The notes under the pieces: model-generated
What the model was told of the DNA's origin: nothing
Seen by the model: the letters and a program-made list of their open reading frames with translations, nothing else
Database searches by the model: none
From: Agrypnia vestita
Taxonomy: Eukaryota; Arthropoda; Insecta; Trichoptera; Phryganeidae
Reading direction: 5' to 3'
Assembly: GCA_016648135.1 (NCBI GenBank)
Contig: JADDOH010002612.1
Location: forward strand, 124,001 to 188,000
DNA length: 64,000 bases
In this document: piece after piece, positions 22,205 through 32,660 of the stretch
How the letters are laid out: each line of letters opens with the position of its first letter
Position numbering within the stretch: the stretch's first letter is position 1
Position numbers and translations under genes: made by a program

Positions 22205-22330
22205 TGTAATTTCACCACTAATATACTGAATATATCAACATGGCCAATGATATACATTGTATCCTGACAAAGAGACCATTGGCCCTGAAACATGTTAATA
22301 TTTTCAAGATTTAGTGGTGAAAACAAAGTA
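22205..22330. repeat. Inverted repeat, possible PLE-type terminus
   Basis: TTTCACCACTAATAT at the left pairs imperfectly with AGATTTAGTGGTGAAAA at the right. Inside, CATGGCCAATG faces CATTGGCC. The sequence CCTGACAAAGAGACCATTGG followed by CCCTGAAACATGTT has a spacing like the CTGATGA / stem / GAAAC pattern of the PLE ends in this window, but the first core is degraded. Confidence 0.35.
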
Positions 22331-22348
22331 CATTTTTATTAATTATAT

Positions 22349-22442
22349 TTGCATTTCATTCATTGCATTTGCACTTGCATTGCATTTCATTCATTGCATT
22401 TGCACTTGCATTGCATTTCATTCATTGCATTGCATGCATGCA
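22349..22442 (+). repeat. 31-bp tandem repeat, about three units
   Basis: GCATTTCATTCATTGCATTT recurs at 22351, 22382 and 22413, an exact 31-bp step. The last unit degrades to TGCATGCATGC. Confidence 0.8.
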
Positions 22443-23859
22443 CATAATTGCATTTCAATCAATGAGAAAATGAGAATTTTTTCATGAATTTTTTCTATTT
22501 CAATTCTTGTATTCATTAATTTTAATCAATTATGATATTTGTAATAATCTGGTCGTGTTTTTTCGGACAATAATATTTAGCTTCACTCTGCAAATAAATA
22601 ACAGAATTTACAGAATTACCAGAAACAGAATTCTGTAATTTATTTTTTACCTATTAATACATTTAAATATATGCGTGGTTTTTTTAATAAATTTATTTAT
22701 TTGTAAATTTTATTAGTAATTTTCTCCTTTTTGCTCTAATAATTACCCAGCGCACAAAATCACTTAGATAGATAAAGTGATTTATTAGTTAATCTAGGAC
22801 ATTGAAAAGCGGGTGAAATATCGATTACAAAATTCCGTCTACACAAACAGATAGACAGATGAAGCTTATAATATAAGGGTGGTAAAATAACGGATATCCA
22901 TTTTATACCTTACTTACATTTAATTGGCCAATATTGATTTAATTTATTGAAAAAAGATAAAATTACTATGATTTATTTACACGCAAAATTTTAATATTAT
23001 ATTGACGGTTAGATACTAAAATATGTTTACTCTAAAACCAATTTCAATAAATATATTTCCTACAGAACGGTAGAAAATATTGAAATTTAACGTAGAAACA
23101 TGAATGTTTATTTTCGGTTAATACTGCTTTTATTGCGTCCATCTGGTAGCTGTTTAATTCATTCACTGACTTCAGACTAAATTGGACTTCTTTGTTATTC
23201 TTCGGTTATTTTTATATATCATATATAGTTTTAATATATCGTATACATTTTTTATTTTAATTTAGTGATTGATTTCCAACCCAGACTAGAATTAACGGAA
23301 TAAAATAACCCGGGCAAAAAAATAAAGTTAAAATAATTTACGCGTTTTTATTAATTATAAAATAATTTAAAAAATCATTCACGCGTACAGTATGCTTTTA
23401 ACTTATAATAATTATATTTGTCAGCCGTCGAAAAGACGTATTTTTACTTTATATTTCGCAGCGCGAGTTAGCAAAAATTATCAGATTGTACCGGACGCAA
23501 CCCCCAAGCAATTCTAAGGGAAAGCAACGGAAAGACCAACTGCTGCTTAGGCCGCGACTTAGAACTAGACTAGGAACTAGAACTAGGAACGCGACTAGAG
23601 GAACCACGTCATGCCGTCGCCCAAACCCAATAAGAAAACAACGCCCTTATTAGAATTATTATTGTAACCGTAATTTTGTAATGAATGTAAATTAAGAATA
23701 ATGTAATAAGAGTGAGATAAATACATGTACGAATGGTCTTATTATCTGATTGATCGACCATTTCCCTCGCATGATTCCGCCTATATACAACCTATAAAAG
23801 ATATTTAAAGATTAAAACAAAACACAAATCACTTGGTGGATATCACAGGGCGGCGAGAT
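22443..23859. other. No gene recognised; GAACTAG cluster
   Basis: AT-rich to about 23480. At 23560-23605 the motif GAACTAG repeats several times, followed by sequence with AATAAATACATG-like features (about 23718) that could be a decayed LTR end. Nothing firm. Confidence 0.3.
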
Positions 23860-24390
23860 CCCTTAAAGCGAGGACCAGAAAATAACGTGCAGTCACATCT
23901 GGCTTTCTGCGATTTTTTCCGCTCCTCGATTAATGATTCAGGACACTTTTGTTTGGCAAACCAAAAAAATTTATAAATTCTAGTGTTTTTGTGTTCAAAT
24001 TACAGCTTGACTTTGTTTTTCCGAAAAATTATCTCACGCGTGTTTTGCTCCAGCGCGAGAGGCTCGGCCGCGGCGCGGAAGCTGAATAAAAAATCCATTT
24101 ATCTCCCCGTGAATACAGGGCGTCCCGACAATAGTGTTTACCGCCCCGACGCCTTGTTAGTTATTTATCAAAACATTCCGCTGACATTTTCACAAATACA
24201 GCGAGTGAAAGTGATGTAGAATTTAATTAAGAACTTTTATGGAGGCGCCGTTTTAATCAGAAAGCTTTCATTATACGAAATGCCACCGTAATCTTTGCGC
24301 TAATGGAATTAAGAAATCAAGAATTCGCGCGACGCCGGGAGGGATGAGGAAAAATAATTCTTTTTCGAGGCAATGATGCGCGCCACAGAA
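23860..24390. promoter_or_regulatory. Candidate conserved non-coding block
   Basis: A GC-richer, apparently single-copy stretch with many TTAAT/TAATT cores near GC-rich islands (GCTCGGCCGCGGCGCGG at about 24060, GGAGGCGCCGTTTTAATCA at about 24240). The plus ORF 23983-24219 has no recognisable domain. The texture resembles insect developmental enhancers, but only comparative data could show it. Confidence 0.25.
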
Positions 24391-24539
24391 GCCACACATA
24401 CAAGTATTTCATTATATTAATGTTGTTTTTAGATACTATTTTTATTTGGTATTTATGTTGTATAATTTATATTTATTTATTTGAAATTTGGTTTTCATGA
24501 CTCCTCCGTTGTATTTAACTGTAAATGGTTACGGATATT

Positions 24540-25115
24540 TTATACGAACCATACGTTTACCGAGAGACAATTCTCGACGTTTCGTTGAAGTCGTATTCAA
24601 CGTCATCAAGAGAACGGCCTATACCCGCGGCGGTATAGGGCGAATAGATTAAAGTTTGCGTGTCCGGGGGCGTAAATTAAATGCACTTTGTTGTGGAGTG
24701 TCTTCTACTACGATAGAGGTCGCCAATGTGCAATATGTAATGATTACGTCGGCGGATTTTTCTGCAACGTATCTCAAAGTTTGAATTAAGGTCGTGAGAA
24801 CAGGGCGCCAAATACTTGATAGTTTGTAACTGTCATCTCTGTTGAAATTGGGATGTTTGTTATATTTCCTTCGCTAATCTGGGTATATGGCGCGGTTCTG
24901 TTGATAAGATTTTTGTCTTGTCAAATCCGATGAAGTGACAGAGATTCCGTTTGGATGTATGTTCGCAGATTGCCGATATATTGGAGTTGTTATTTTTAAT
25001 TGCTCCAATATGTTCCTTCAAACGTGTAGCGATATTGCGTTCGGTTTGTCCTAATATGAAACGCTCCACAATCGCATGGGACTCTGTATACACCTGAAGA
25101 CTCGAACAGTGTGTT
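24540..25115 (-). mobile_element. Second Penelope-like element, 3' end with GIY-YIG domain
   Basis: From 25113 downward: SSGVYRVPCDCGAFHI, a one-base frameshift, then GQTERNIATRLKEHIGAIKN and NNNSNISAICEHTSK, the GVY...(Y/H)IG endonuclease signature and its following helix. After a second frameshift near 24865 comes YNKHPNFNRDDSYKLSSIW, the standard PLE C-terminus. The 3' flank holds a hammerhead-like pattern at 24570-24612 (minus): TTGATGA, a perfect stem-loop GTTGAA-TACGAC-TTCAAC, then GAAACGTCGAG. It is a different family from the PLE at 11427. 5'-truncated and dead. Confidence 0.8.
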
Positions 25116-26540
25116 ATTTTTCACACTACCCAATATACGTGAGATCGAACTATGTAAGTTGGTAAAATGGTAATGAATGTGTGTTAATTAATATTTTTAT
25201 TTATTTTACAAATTGGCATAGTATGTACGAGTAGGTCAATTTTAAAGCATCAATAAGGAATATTTTTTAACGTTTTCATCATAATTTACTCTTGATATTG
25301 GATGCTCTAACCATCCTCATTAGATTTCATAAAATATCTATAAAATACTAATTTTTGCCATAAACTTAAAACTATTTAAAAACTTCTGAAGATTAATTTT
25401 ATTTTAGCTGGTGCGACACTTTTATGTTTAGAAAAAATATTACAATGTCTTTACTGTGTCAAAACGATAATAAATAATTAATTAATTAATTTTTCAAAAC
25501 TGTTCCTGACATTTTGGTGTCAATATTCCTTGATATTTACCGTTACAGAATTGCATTTCCTCAATATCGACGAGTTGACAGCTGACGGGCTGACGTCGGA
25601 GAGAAAATCTGTCTTAACAAAAACAGACTAGCCACACCTTATAATAATTGAAGCACTACACTTTGGGCGCAAATAAAAACACTAATTCCATTGAAAATAT
25701 CAATCTAAGGTAACAGGAATATCTCGCAATATTAGCATCAATTTCAAAAACTACAAATATATATAAATTTATTCCGTAGTAAAATTAGTTTTTTTATTTA
25801 TTGAGTACTTAATATAAAATGTGTATCAATGTAACGGAAAAAGGGTGTTTTTATTATGTTAGGGACGGACTTTAAAAATTTAAACTCAACACAGATGATG
25901 GTAATCACAATAAATGCTAAATAAATAATGCTAGCATTAAAAAAGTATTGAAAACTAGAGGGCTATTATTGAAATAGTATTGAAAACGAGCATCACCAAT
26001 AATAATAATTTTGAATATTCGTTCGTTATTTCTTATCCATAAGCTATCTCACGCAATTCTTAAATTAGTATGTTTTCAAAATTTTTATTAAATGAAACGA
26101 AAACATTGACTAAGTAGGTTTAATTTTTTTTAATAAAATACTTTGATTTTTTTTTTAATATTTAGATTTTTTAAATATCATTAAAATGAAAATTAAAACT
26201 ATCAATTACTATATCGCATAATATGTCATTGGTACAAATTATTAATCAAATTATCTAATTCTCTATATAACAATGCCTACGTAGCTGACTGAAAAGGAAG
26301 TCTATTTTTTTGGATTGATTTTTGATTTAATGATTCGTGTTATAACACTAAGCACGTAAAATAGTTTAAAATATCTTAAGTATTTCTATAGATTTTTTTA
26401 GGTACTCAATCGCGATGCTTGATCATGACAGATAGAGAGAATTAAACCAATTAATTTGAAAGAAATAGAGTAGTACTCACCATTTCTGTATGCTTATTTG
26501 AAAGCTTAGAATCGTCACAGACAACTAACTGCAGGTAAAA
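25116..26540. other. No recognised feature
   Basis: AT-rich throughout, with no ORF, TE terminus or tandem array that I can support. Confidence 0.4.
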
Positions 26541-26634
26541 TATGTGTACCCTATGAACCCCCCAAATGTGTTTGATGCACCGCGCGCTATAGCAACACTG
26601 CGAGGCGCTTGGCGCGGTAGCCTATTAATTTATA

Positions 26635-27375
26635 CTAGCTGGTTGGCCCGGCTTCGCTCAGGACCACAATTCGGTGAACATAAAATTGTGTTGACGTCTC
26701 TTTTTATATCAACAGATATTTCAGCGCACAATCATTACACTCTAGATAGAACCTTCCAAAACTTTCTAGAACATTCCGAAATCTAATAGAACTTTCTGGA
26801 ATCTTCTAGAACCTTTTCCAAGCAGAATTTTCTAAAGCTTTATTAAACTTTCTAAAAACTTATAGAACTTTCGGAAATTTTCCAGAACTTTCTAGAGCTT
26901 TATCGAACGTTCTGGAACCATCTAGTCTCACCGATATACTCCGACGGTCAGTTTGGAACCTTTTAAAATCTTCTTGAATTTTCTCTTTCCAGAACCTTTT
27001 AAAGCATTGGAGAACCTTCATGAACATTCCGGAACCTTCTAGACTCACTGAAACACTCCGCCACTCAGTTTAGGTCCTTATAGAACTTTCGGAAATCTTC
27101 TAGAACCTTTTCCTTCCAGAATTTTCAAAAACATTATCAAACATTCTAGAATCATCTAGACTCACCGGCACACTCCGCCATTCAGTTTGGAACCTTATAG
27201 ATAGTTCTTGAACTTTCTGCTTCCAGAAACTTGAAAAGCATGAACGTTCATGAACGTTCTGGAACCTTTTGCACACACCGACATACTCCGCTACTCACTT
27301 AGGAACCTTATAGAACTTTTAATTATCTTCTAGATCTAGAGCGGATTTTTCCGGAACCTTCGAGACTTACCGACA
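26635..27375 (-). mobile_element. Helitron-like 3' end with internal 117-bp minisatellite
   Basis: On the minus strand the element ends GCGAAGCCGGGCCAACCAG CTAG followed by T (CTAG at 26635-26638), the CTRR end and insertion before T expected of a Helitron, with a GC-rich hairpin-like run just inside. The body (26740-27375) is a degenerate tandem array: the landmark TCTAGWCTCACCGAYAYACTC recurs at 26921, 27038, 27155, 27268 and 27361, so the step is about 117 bp. It is packed with TTCTAGAA and GAANNTTC motifs. I could not place the 5' TC end. Confidence 0.6.
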
Positions 27376-27499
27376 CAGTCAGCGGGCCCATTCTGGAATA
27401 ATCTGAAATATTTGCAGCTTCCCATAAAAAAAAATGTGCTAGAATGCACATTTTCGTCACCCACTCCCACCCACGCTCAGCCACCCCCACCAAACTCGC

Positions 27500-27645
27500 A
27501 CATTTTCAATGGGACACCAAGGGCTATCCACCACCATAACCACCAGGTGGTGGTAGTATCTACTTGGCGGATAGAGAAACACGGGTTTTTGTATATATAT
27601 ATATATATAAGGTTTTCACGGGTTTTTATATATATATATGTTATA
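27500..27645. repeat. Dinucleotide TA runs
   Basis: TATATATATATATATATAA at about 27592 and a second run at about 27630, each preceded by ACGGGTTTTT. An imperfect CCACCA / TGGTGG palindrome lies at 27526-27553. Confidence 0.7.
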
Positions 27646-27666
27646 TTTAAGGTTTTCGCGGATAAA

Positions 27667-27985
27667 AGATGACGAACTACTTTCTGGTCGATCTTTCGAT
27701 CCACTAATTCAACAAGAATAGAAAAACCAATTAGTAAAGTAATTACCCGTTCCCAAAGTCGGCTATTAAACAAATAAATAAAAATCAATAATGTTTAGCA
27801 CCAATAAGGATTTTAATTTACTTTTGTTCTGGCTCTTGCCCCGAACAGTCGGGTTTACTCGTCCAGTTTTGGGCAGGAATCAAAATAAGAGGCCCTTGAG
27901 AATGAGCAGTGTTACCTGTTCGAAACGTCGGGAGTTTAAAAGTCCTTTTCAGGACTGTTTTTACGCGGGTTCCCCTAGAAAGTAG
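27667..27985 (+). mobile_element. Third PLE-type terminal unit
   Basis: Inverted ends GACGAACTACTTTCT (about 27669) and AGAAAGTAGTTCGTC (about 27977) enclose about 320 bp. Near the right is CTTGAGAATGA (27895-27905), a stem-loop AGCAG-TGTTAC-CTGTT, then CGAAACGTCGGG (27921-27932), the same layout as the ends of the two PLEs. No protein remains. Best read as a solo PLE terminal repeat of a third family. Confidence 0.5.
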
Positions 27986-28804
27986 TTCGTCATATATTTG
28001 AATATATTGATATATATTCATGTATATATACATTGAATATTGATTGATTGATATTGATTAACGCTAGCAACTCATTTTTAAGACCTTTAAGTCTTTTTAA
28101 AAAAAATAAAAAAAAAGATTCTTTGAAAATTATACCTAAGTGTTTACGTCTTAAATAAATATCTGAGATGTTTCTCATTTCTCATTTAATGTCTAATTAC
28201 GTGAATAAGGCTATAACATTGAAACTATTTTAAAAACGCTATTTTTTAAATGTATCAATCGGAAATAAGTATGCTGACAATGAATTAGAATCAATGATAG
28301 ACTCGCTAACTTTTGTTTATTATAATACTTAATAAAATAAGTATTGCATTAATTTTACATCATCAAAATTAGTTTTTAGATTGAATGGAACATACCTACA
28401 TACGTTGAATTATTTATACGCGTGGGAGTATTTACATAGAATAAATATATAATTTTACGGAACATTTAATATTTGTATCTATTACGATAATATTTTACAT
28501 CAAAGTATAGCTATTTACTTTGAAGTAAAATTTTAATCAGAGCGAATGTATTTATTTTGAATAATTTACACGTCAATTTATAACCAGCCAAAATTTTATA
28601 TACGATGGAATAACACCAGGACCCTCTTTCTGAGTCAATAATGAACCATCAACGATCTATTTATTTTTAAATAAAAATATAACCTTTTTAACAACCATTA
28701 TATAGTAAGCGAATAAAACCTTCATAAATAACCACACTTATTTAAGTGATTTGGTAGTCACTTCGAACATTTTAATAAATAAAAAATTATATATAAATTT
28801 TTAT
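27986..28804. other. No recognised feature
   Basis: AT-rich sequence without gene signals. Confidence 0.4.
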
Positions 28805-28844
28805 ATTATGTTTTTTATGTTTTTTTTTTTTTTATTTTTTTTTT

Positions 28845-28990
28845 TTAAAAATAGAGATGCGAACACGGAATACGTGTCACATCAATATTCTTACTATTTT
28901 CAAACTAAGCTAAACGCTTGTGCTATGAAAATAGGACTAACTTGCTAGTCTGGAGTGAGGTTCGAACCCGCGACCTTTGGTTTTTGGCGC
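28845..28990 (-). mobile_element. tRNA-like SINE fragment
   Basis: On the minus strand, AAAGGTCGCGGGTTCGAACC contains a canonical B box (GGTTCGAACC). The downstream body GAATATTGATGTGACACG is also seen degraded at 9130-9170. It follows a long T run (28810-28850) on the plus strand, i.e. a poly(A) tail on the element strand. No full cloverleaf. Confidence 0.5.
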
Positions 28991-30060
28991 GAGTTTTATA
29001 TTATGTTTCGTTAAATTATTTATTTATTTTAATTTTGGCTCTTTATTGACCCAAATAGCATACTAAAAAGATATAGATACAGCGGAAAATATAAAAATTG
29101 TATTATTTTTTATGGATTTTGCGTTTAAATTGTAGATTTTTTTCACAATGATCACTAGAAAGGATAGAATATAACTAATATTTATATACCTTAGTATAAT
29201 TAAGTAATATGTGGTTTATAAAATCAAAGGTAGCAATATAGGTACTTGAAGCTCGAAAATCAAGTAGTATAGTTTCGAGTATTTTAAATGATCGTAATAT
29301 TGTTATTCTTCTAAGACGTGACATTTTTTACGTGTACGCGTCTCATTTTTTTTAATTCCAGAAAAAAGAAGAGATGGATAATCACTTACTGAAGATAAAT
29401 AATTAGTTTCTAAAATTTATTCTGATAATCTCGAGTATCCGGTGACGCATCGGTTAGAACTCTTCTTGGTTTAAATTCGTATTTACAATACCGGGTAGGC
29501 CGTACTCTTATCCAGACCAAATCACAATATAAAAGTAATTTTCAAGAACATTTCAATTCCAGAGGCCTATTCAAACTTTTTCATTATCTCGATGTAAATC
29601 TGTTGTCAGAAGTTGTTGATTGTACGATTTATTCCGACTCCGGTGGTTCCTTGAGACAATCTTTGCAGATTTGATTTTCTATCTGACGTTCTCAGAAAAG
29701 GATTGTTTTAAAAGAGTTTGCGATTTTTATGATAGTAAAATTTTATATAACTTTTCTTGTATATACTCTGAAGTTATCGGTCGTTATAGATATGTGTAGA
29801 ATGTGAACAAAAAATAATGGTGAATTTATAATACAAACGGGCTGCAGAACACCCAGTATCGTGATTGAAGAGACCAAAAGTTTGGGATGTAGCGCAAAAA
29901 AGAAGACACTGATGATGAAGAAATAAAGAAGATGAAGTAAAGGAAGTTTTTATGTGACGAAATATTACAATTTTACTTTATTTACCACTAATATACTAAA
30001 ACATAAAAGTCGCTTCATATGCGCTTTATGCGATAGAAAGTTACATATAAATATATATCG
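28991..30060. other. No recognised feature
   Basis: AT-rich. A short GATGATGAAG-like purine run at 29910-29945 could be the end of a decayed LINE, but nothing readable precedes it. Confidence 0.3.
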
Positions 30061-30250
30061 TGTAATAAATATACTTATATAAGATTGAAATATAAAATAC
30101 ATTTAAAGGGAATAATAGAAGGAAATCCACAATTTCAGGTAGATTCCTGTAATAAATATAGTGTAATAAATATACTTATATAAGATTGAAATATAAAATA
30201 CATATAAAGGGAATAATAGAATGAAATCCACAATTGCAGGTAGATTCCTG
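30061..30250 (+). repeat. Direct duplication of about 101 bp
   Basis: TGTAATAAATATACTTATAT at 30061 recurs at 30162. The copies run through AAAGGGAATAATAGAAKGAA and ATTCCTG with few differences. The second continues into the family B module. Confidence 0.8.
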
Positions 30251-30390
30251 CCTTAATAATGTGTTAAAAATTCTGAAACAGCAATTGATTTCAGAAAGAA
30301 AGTTTTCATTTTCATTCAATATTTCTCGCTTGTCTTTTGTTAAAAGTTAATCTGTTATTATGGTAACTTATATCAAGTATTATATTACTT
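30251..30390 (+). repeat. Family B module fused to a SINE
   Basis: CAGGTAGATTCCTGCCTTA, TTCATTCAATATTTCTCG, GTTATTATGGTAACTTATAT, then directly CTTTCAACAGGCC, the SINE end. The same junction recurs at 35552. Confidence 0.6.
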
Positions 30391-30565
30391 TCAACAGGCC
30401 AGGGGATTGAAGTGAAACATAACACAAGAACACCCAGTATCGACGAAATCACATAATTGTATAGTGACCTCACTGGGAATTGGACCCTGAATCCTCGGTG
30501 TGAGATGCCAGTGTCATGCCCACTGTGCTACGTATCATGTCATATCCACATGCCTATGATATCAG
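30391..30565 (-). mobile_element. tRNA-derived SINE, family G copy 1
   Basis: On the plus strand: TTTCAACAGGCCAGGGGATT, ACACCCAGTATCGACGAAAT, GTGACCTCACTGGGAATTGG, CCTCGGTGTGAGATGCCAGTG. The reverse complement gives a tRNA-like order: GCAGTGGGCATGACACTGGC (A-box side) and the B-box side. The B box is degraded compared with the copies at 35553 and 38869. Confidence 0.65.
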
Positions 30566-30810
30566 GACAAGGGCAAGAAGCCAGTGTCATGGCCACGGGG
30601 CTACGAGGGCCGCCTTTTTATATAATGACAAGGACAAGAAGCCAGTGTCATGCCCACTCTACTACGAGGGCCACCTATAGATATATTGACAAGGACAAGA
30701 AGCCAGTGTAATGTCCACTCTACTTCGAGGGCCACCTATAGATATATTGACAAGGACAAGAAGCCAGTGTCATGCCCACTGGGCTACGAGAGCCACCTAT
30801 AGATATAAAA
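30566..30810 (+). repeat. 61-bp tandem array derived from SINE family G
   Basis: GACAAGGRCAAGAAGCCAGT starts at 30566, 30627, 30688 and 30749, an exact 61-bp step. Each unit carries the SINE segment GCCAGTGTCATGCCCACT plus CTACGAGGGCC, followed by ACCTATAGATATATT. The array adjoins the SINE copy at 30391-30565, so it arose from the tRNA-like end of that element. Confidence 0.85.
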
Positions 30811-32389
30811 ACTTTACCTGGCTGCGGATCGATATTTTTTGTTTTAGATGGGGATGATATTTATAATGATGGTGATGTTACATATTGTTGTACCTAATTA
30901 ATCTTTTGAGAAACTGGAAACCTGAAAGCTATTATACTAATTGATGCAATAAACTAAGTAATTAATAATTTCTCTAAAATCACAATTTCTTCATCGCTTT
31001 CTGGAATGGTTTAATCTACAAATTATAATGTCAACGATATTTAATATTAATGACATCATTATGAAAAAGTTTCATCAGTTGTTATAGCCACATATTATTC
31101 AGGCAACGAAGACAATTGACATTTTTTCTTCGCATCCTTAACGAGTTCACATTTTTGTTTTACTTCAAACTTTATCATTTTTTTAAGATTTTATCTCAAC
31201 ATTTTCGGAAGAAGTTTGCCTCCTCTGAGAGAGTCGACAATCAGTACGTTTGAAAAGAAGAAGTTTTATTTTATTAACAGAATTTTAAATTATATATTCA
31301 CTCAATGTTGCTCCTTTAAAGAAATCTTTACATTTTCCTCGGTTCCATTAAAAGTTAGGCATAAATATTTACGCTTTAACCAACAGAAAAATTTATTTCT
31401 TGAAAGACCACTCAACGTAAGTCACTTAAAATGCTCAACGCATGCGCACTGCGAATGTGTTAAGCATTGAAGTAGTCAAAGAGGATGGAGCGCCACACTC
31501 TTTTTATTCTGACACACAACTCTCGCTTCATTTACATTCATACATCTTCTCATGCATGCTTGTCGATTATTGAGACTTCTATTAGGACCGTCTTTCAGTA
31601 TCTGGTTTACCATCCTCTGTTTATGGTACCATCAACAAGCGCGTCATTTATTTTTTTACTGTTCAGTCCTCATTTATTCGTTCTTTCTTCTTCTTGGGGC
31701 CGATCTTAGAAATGTTTCCAATTACTGATCTAGTTGTTTCAAACACTCATAATCTATTGAAATAGTGATTACTGTGAAAAGACCTTGTGTCAATGATTGA
31801 ATTGACCTTTATAACAGGTCCAACGGAGGCTTCATTACTTCTCCCAGAATGTCTTTCATAGGCTCTAAAGACAAAACATACAGCAATTCAAGTGAAACAT
31901 GTGCCCGATTTCTTTTTGAAAGCAAATTTTAAAGAAAACTGATTTTTAACCTCGGAGTGAACTGCTTATTTCCTCTTAAATATAATAATATATATAATTG
32001 TCATTTTTAATTCATTTTTATTCTTCAAAAGAAAAACGTTCATTTTAATGTGATAGTTTTCTTGATTTAAATTTTTATTTTTTACCCAGTCTGAGGTGAA
32101 ATTTTAAAGCGAAGTTAATTGTAAGAAAACAACTGTGTTTTTAATTTTTGTTTTTATTTGTGTTAGTTTATGAGTAAGAGCGTTAAATTAGATAGAACAT
32201 GATTGAATCAGTTTCTAAGGCCCTACAGTATATTTTTAATATAAAATCAGTGGCGTGTAGTTATTACTTTGAAACAAGGTGTACTTACTAGAATTTCTAC
32301 TAAATAAATCTAAATAAAAGATACATCTCGTAATATTCCTACGATAATTTATCTTACATTTCCCGACACGGAATAAGGAGAGCCAAATA
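30811..32389. other. No recognised gene
   Basis: AT-rich. Open frames at 31216-31470 and 31485-31709 lack any domain or codon-like pattern and are treated as chance. Confidence 0.35.
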
Positions 32390-32660
32390 AAATGCAGAAT
32401 GGTTTACAAGATTCTCCGATATAAAAGTTTCAACCGACCCTAATGAAACCGCGTACTGTCTGCACGCCAGCTAATTAAGGAGAGAGCGAGAGAGCCGGTG
32501 CTTACTCTTTTTATAGCGGCGCCTCATTGTTTCCATCTTTGTGGCCTACCTGAACACAGCACAATTTTTATCATATAAATTAGAGATTAATATCTCATTA
32601 TATGATAATTTACGCTAATACCTTCTGACTGCACCCGCCTGCATAAAATACAACGTATTT
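32390..32660. promoter_or_regulatory. Candidate regulatory block
   Basis: A locally GC-richer block containing GGAGAGAGCGAGAGAGCC (GAGA-factor-like), TCTTTTTATAGCGGCGCC, CATTGTTTCCATC (SOX-like core) and CTAATTAAGG (homeodomain-like). The motif density is suggestive only. Confidence 0.2.

Noticed and set aside
27477..27788. 103-codon minus-strand frame
   Set aside because: It runs through TA dinucleotide repeats and the edge of a PLE-type repeat.
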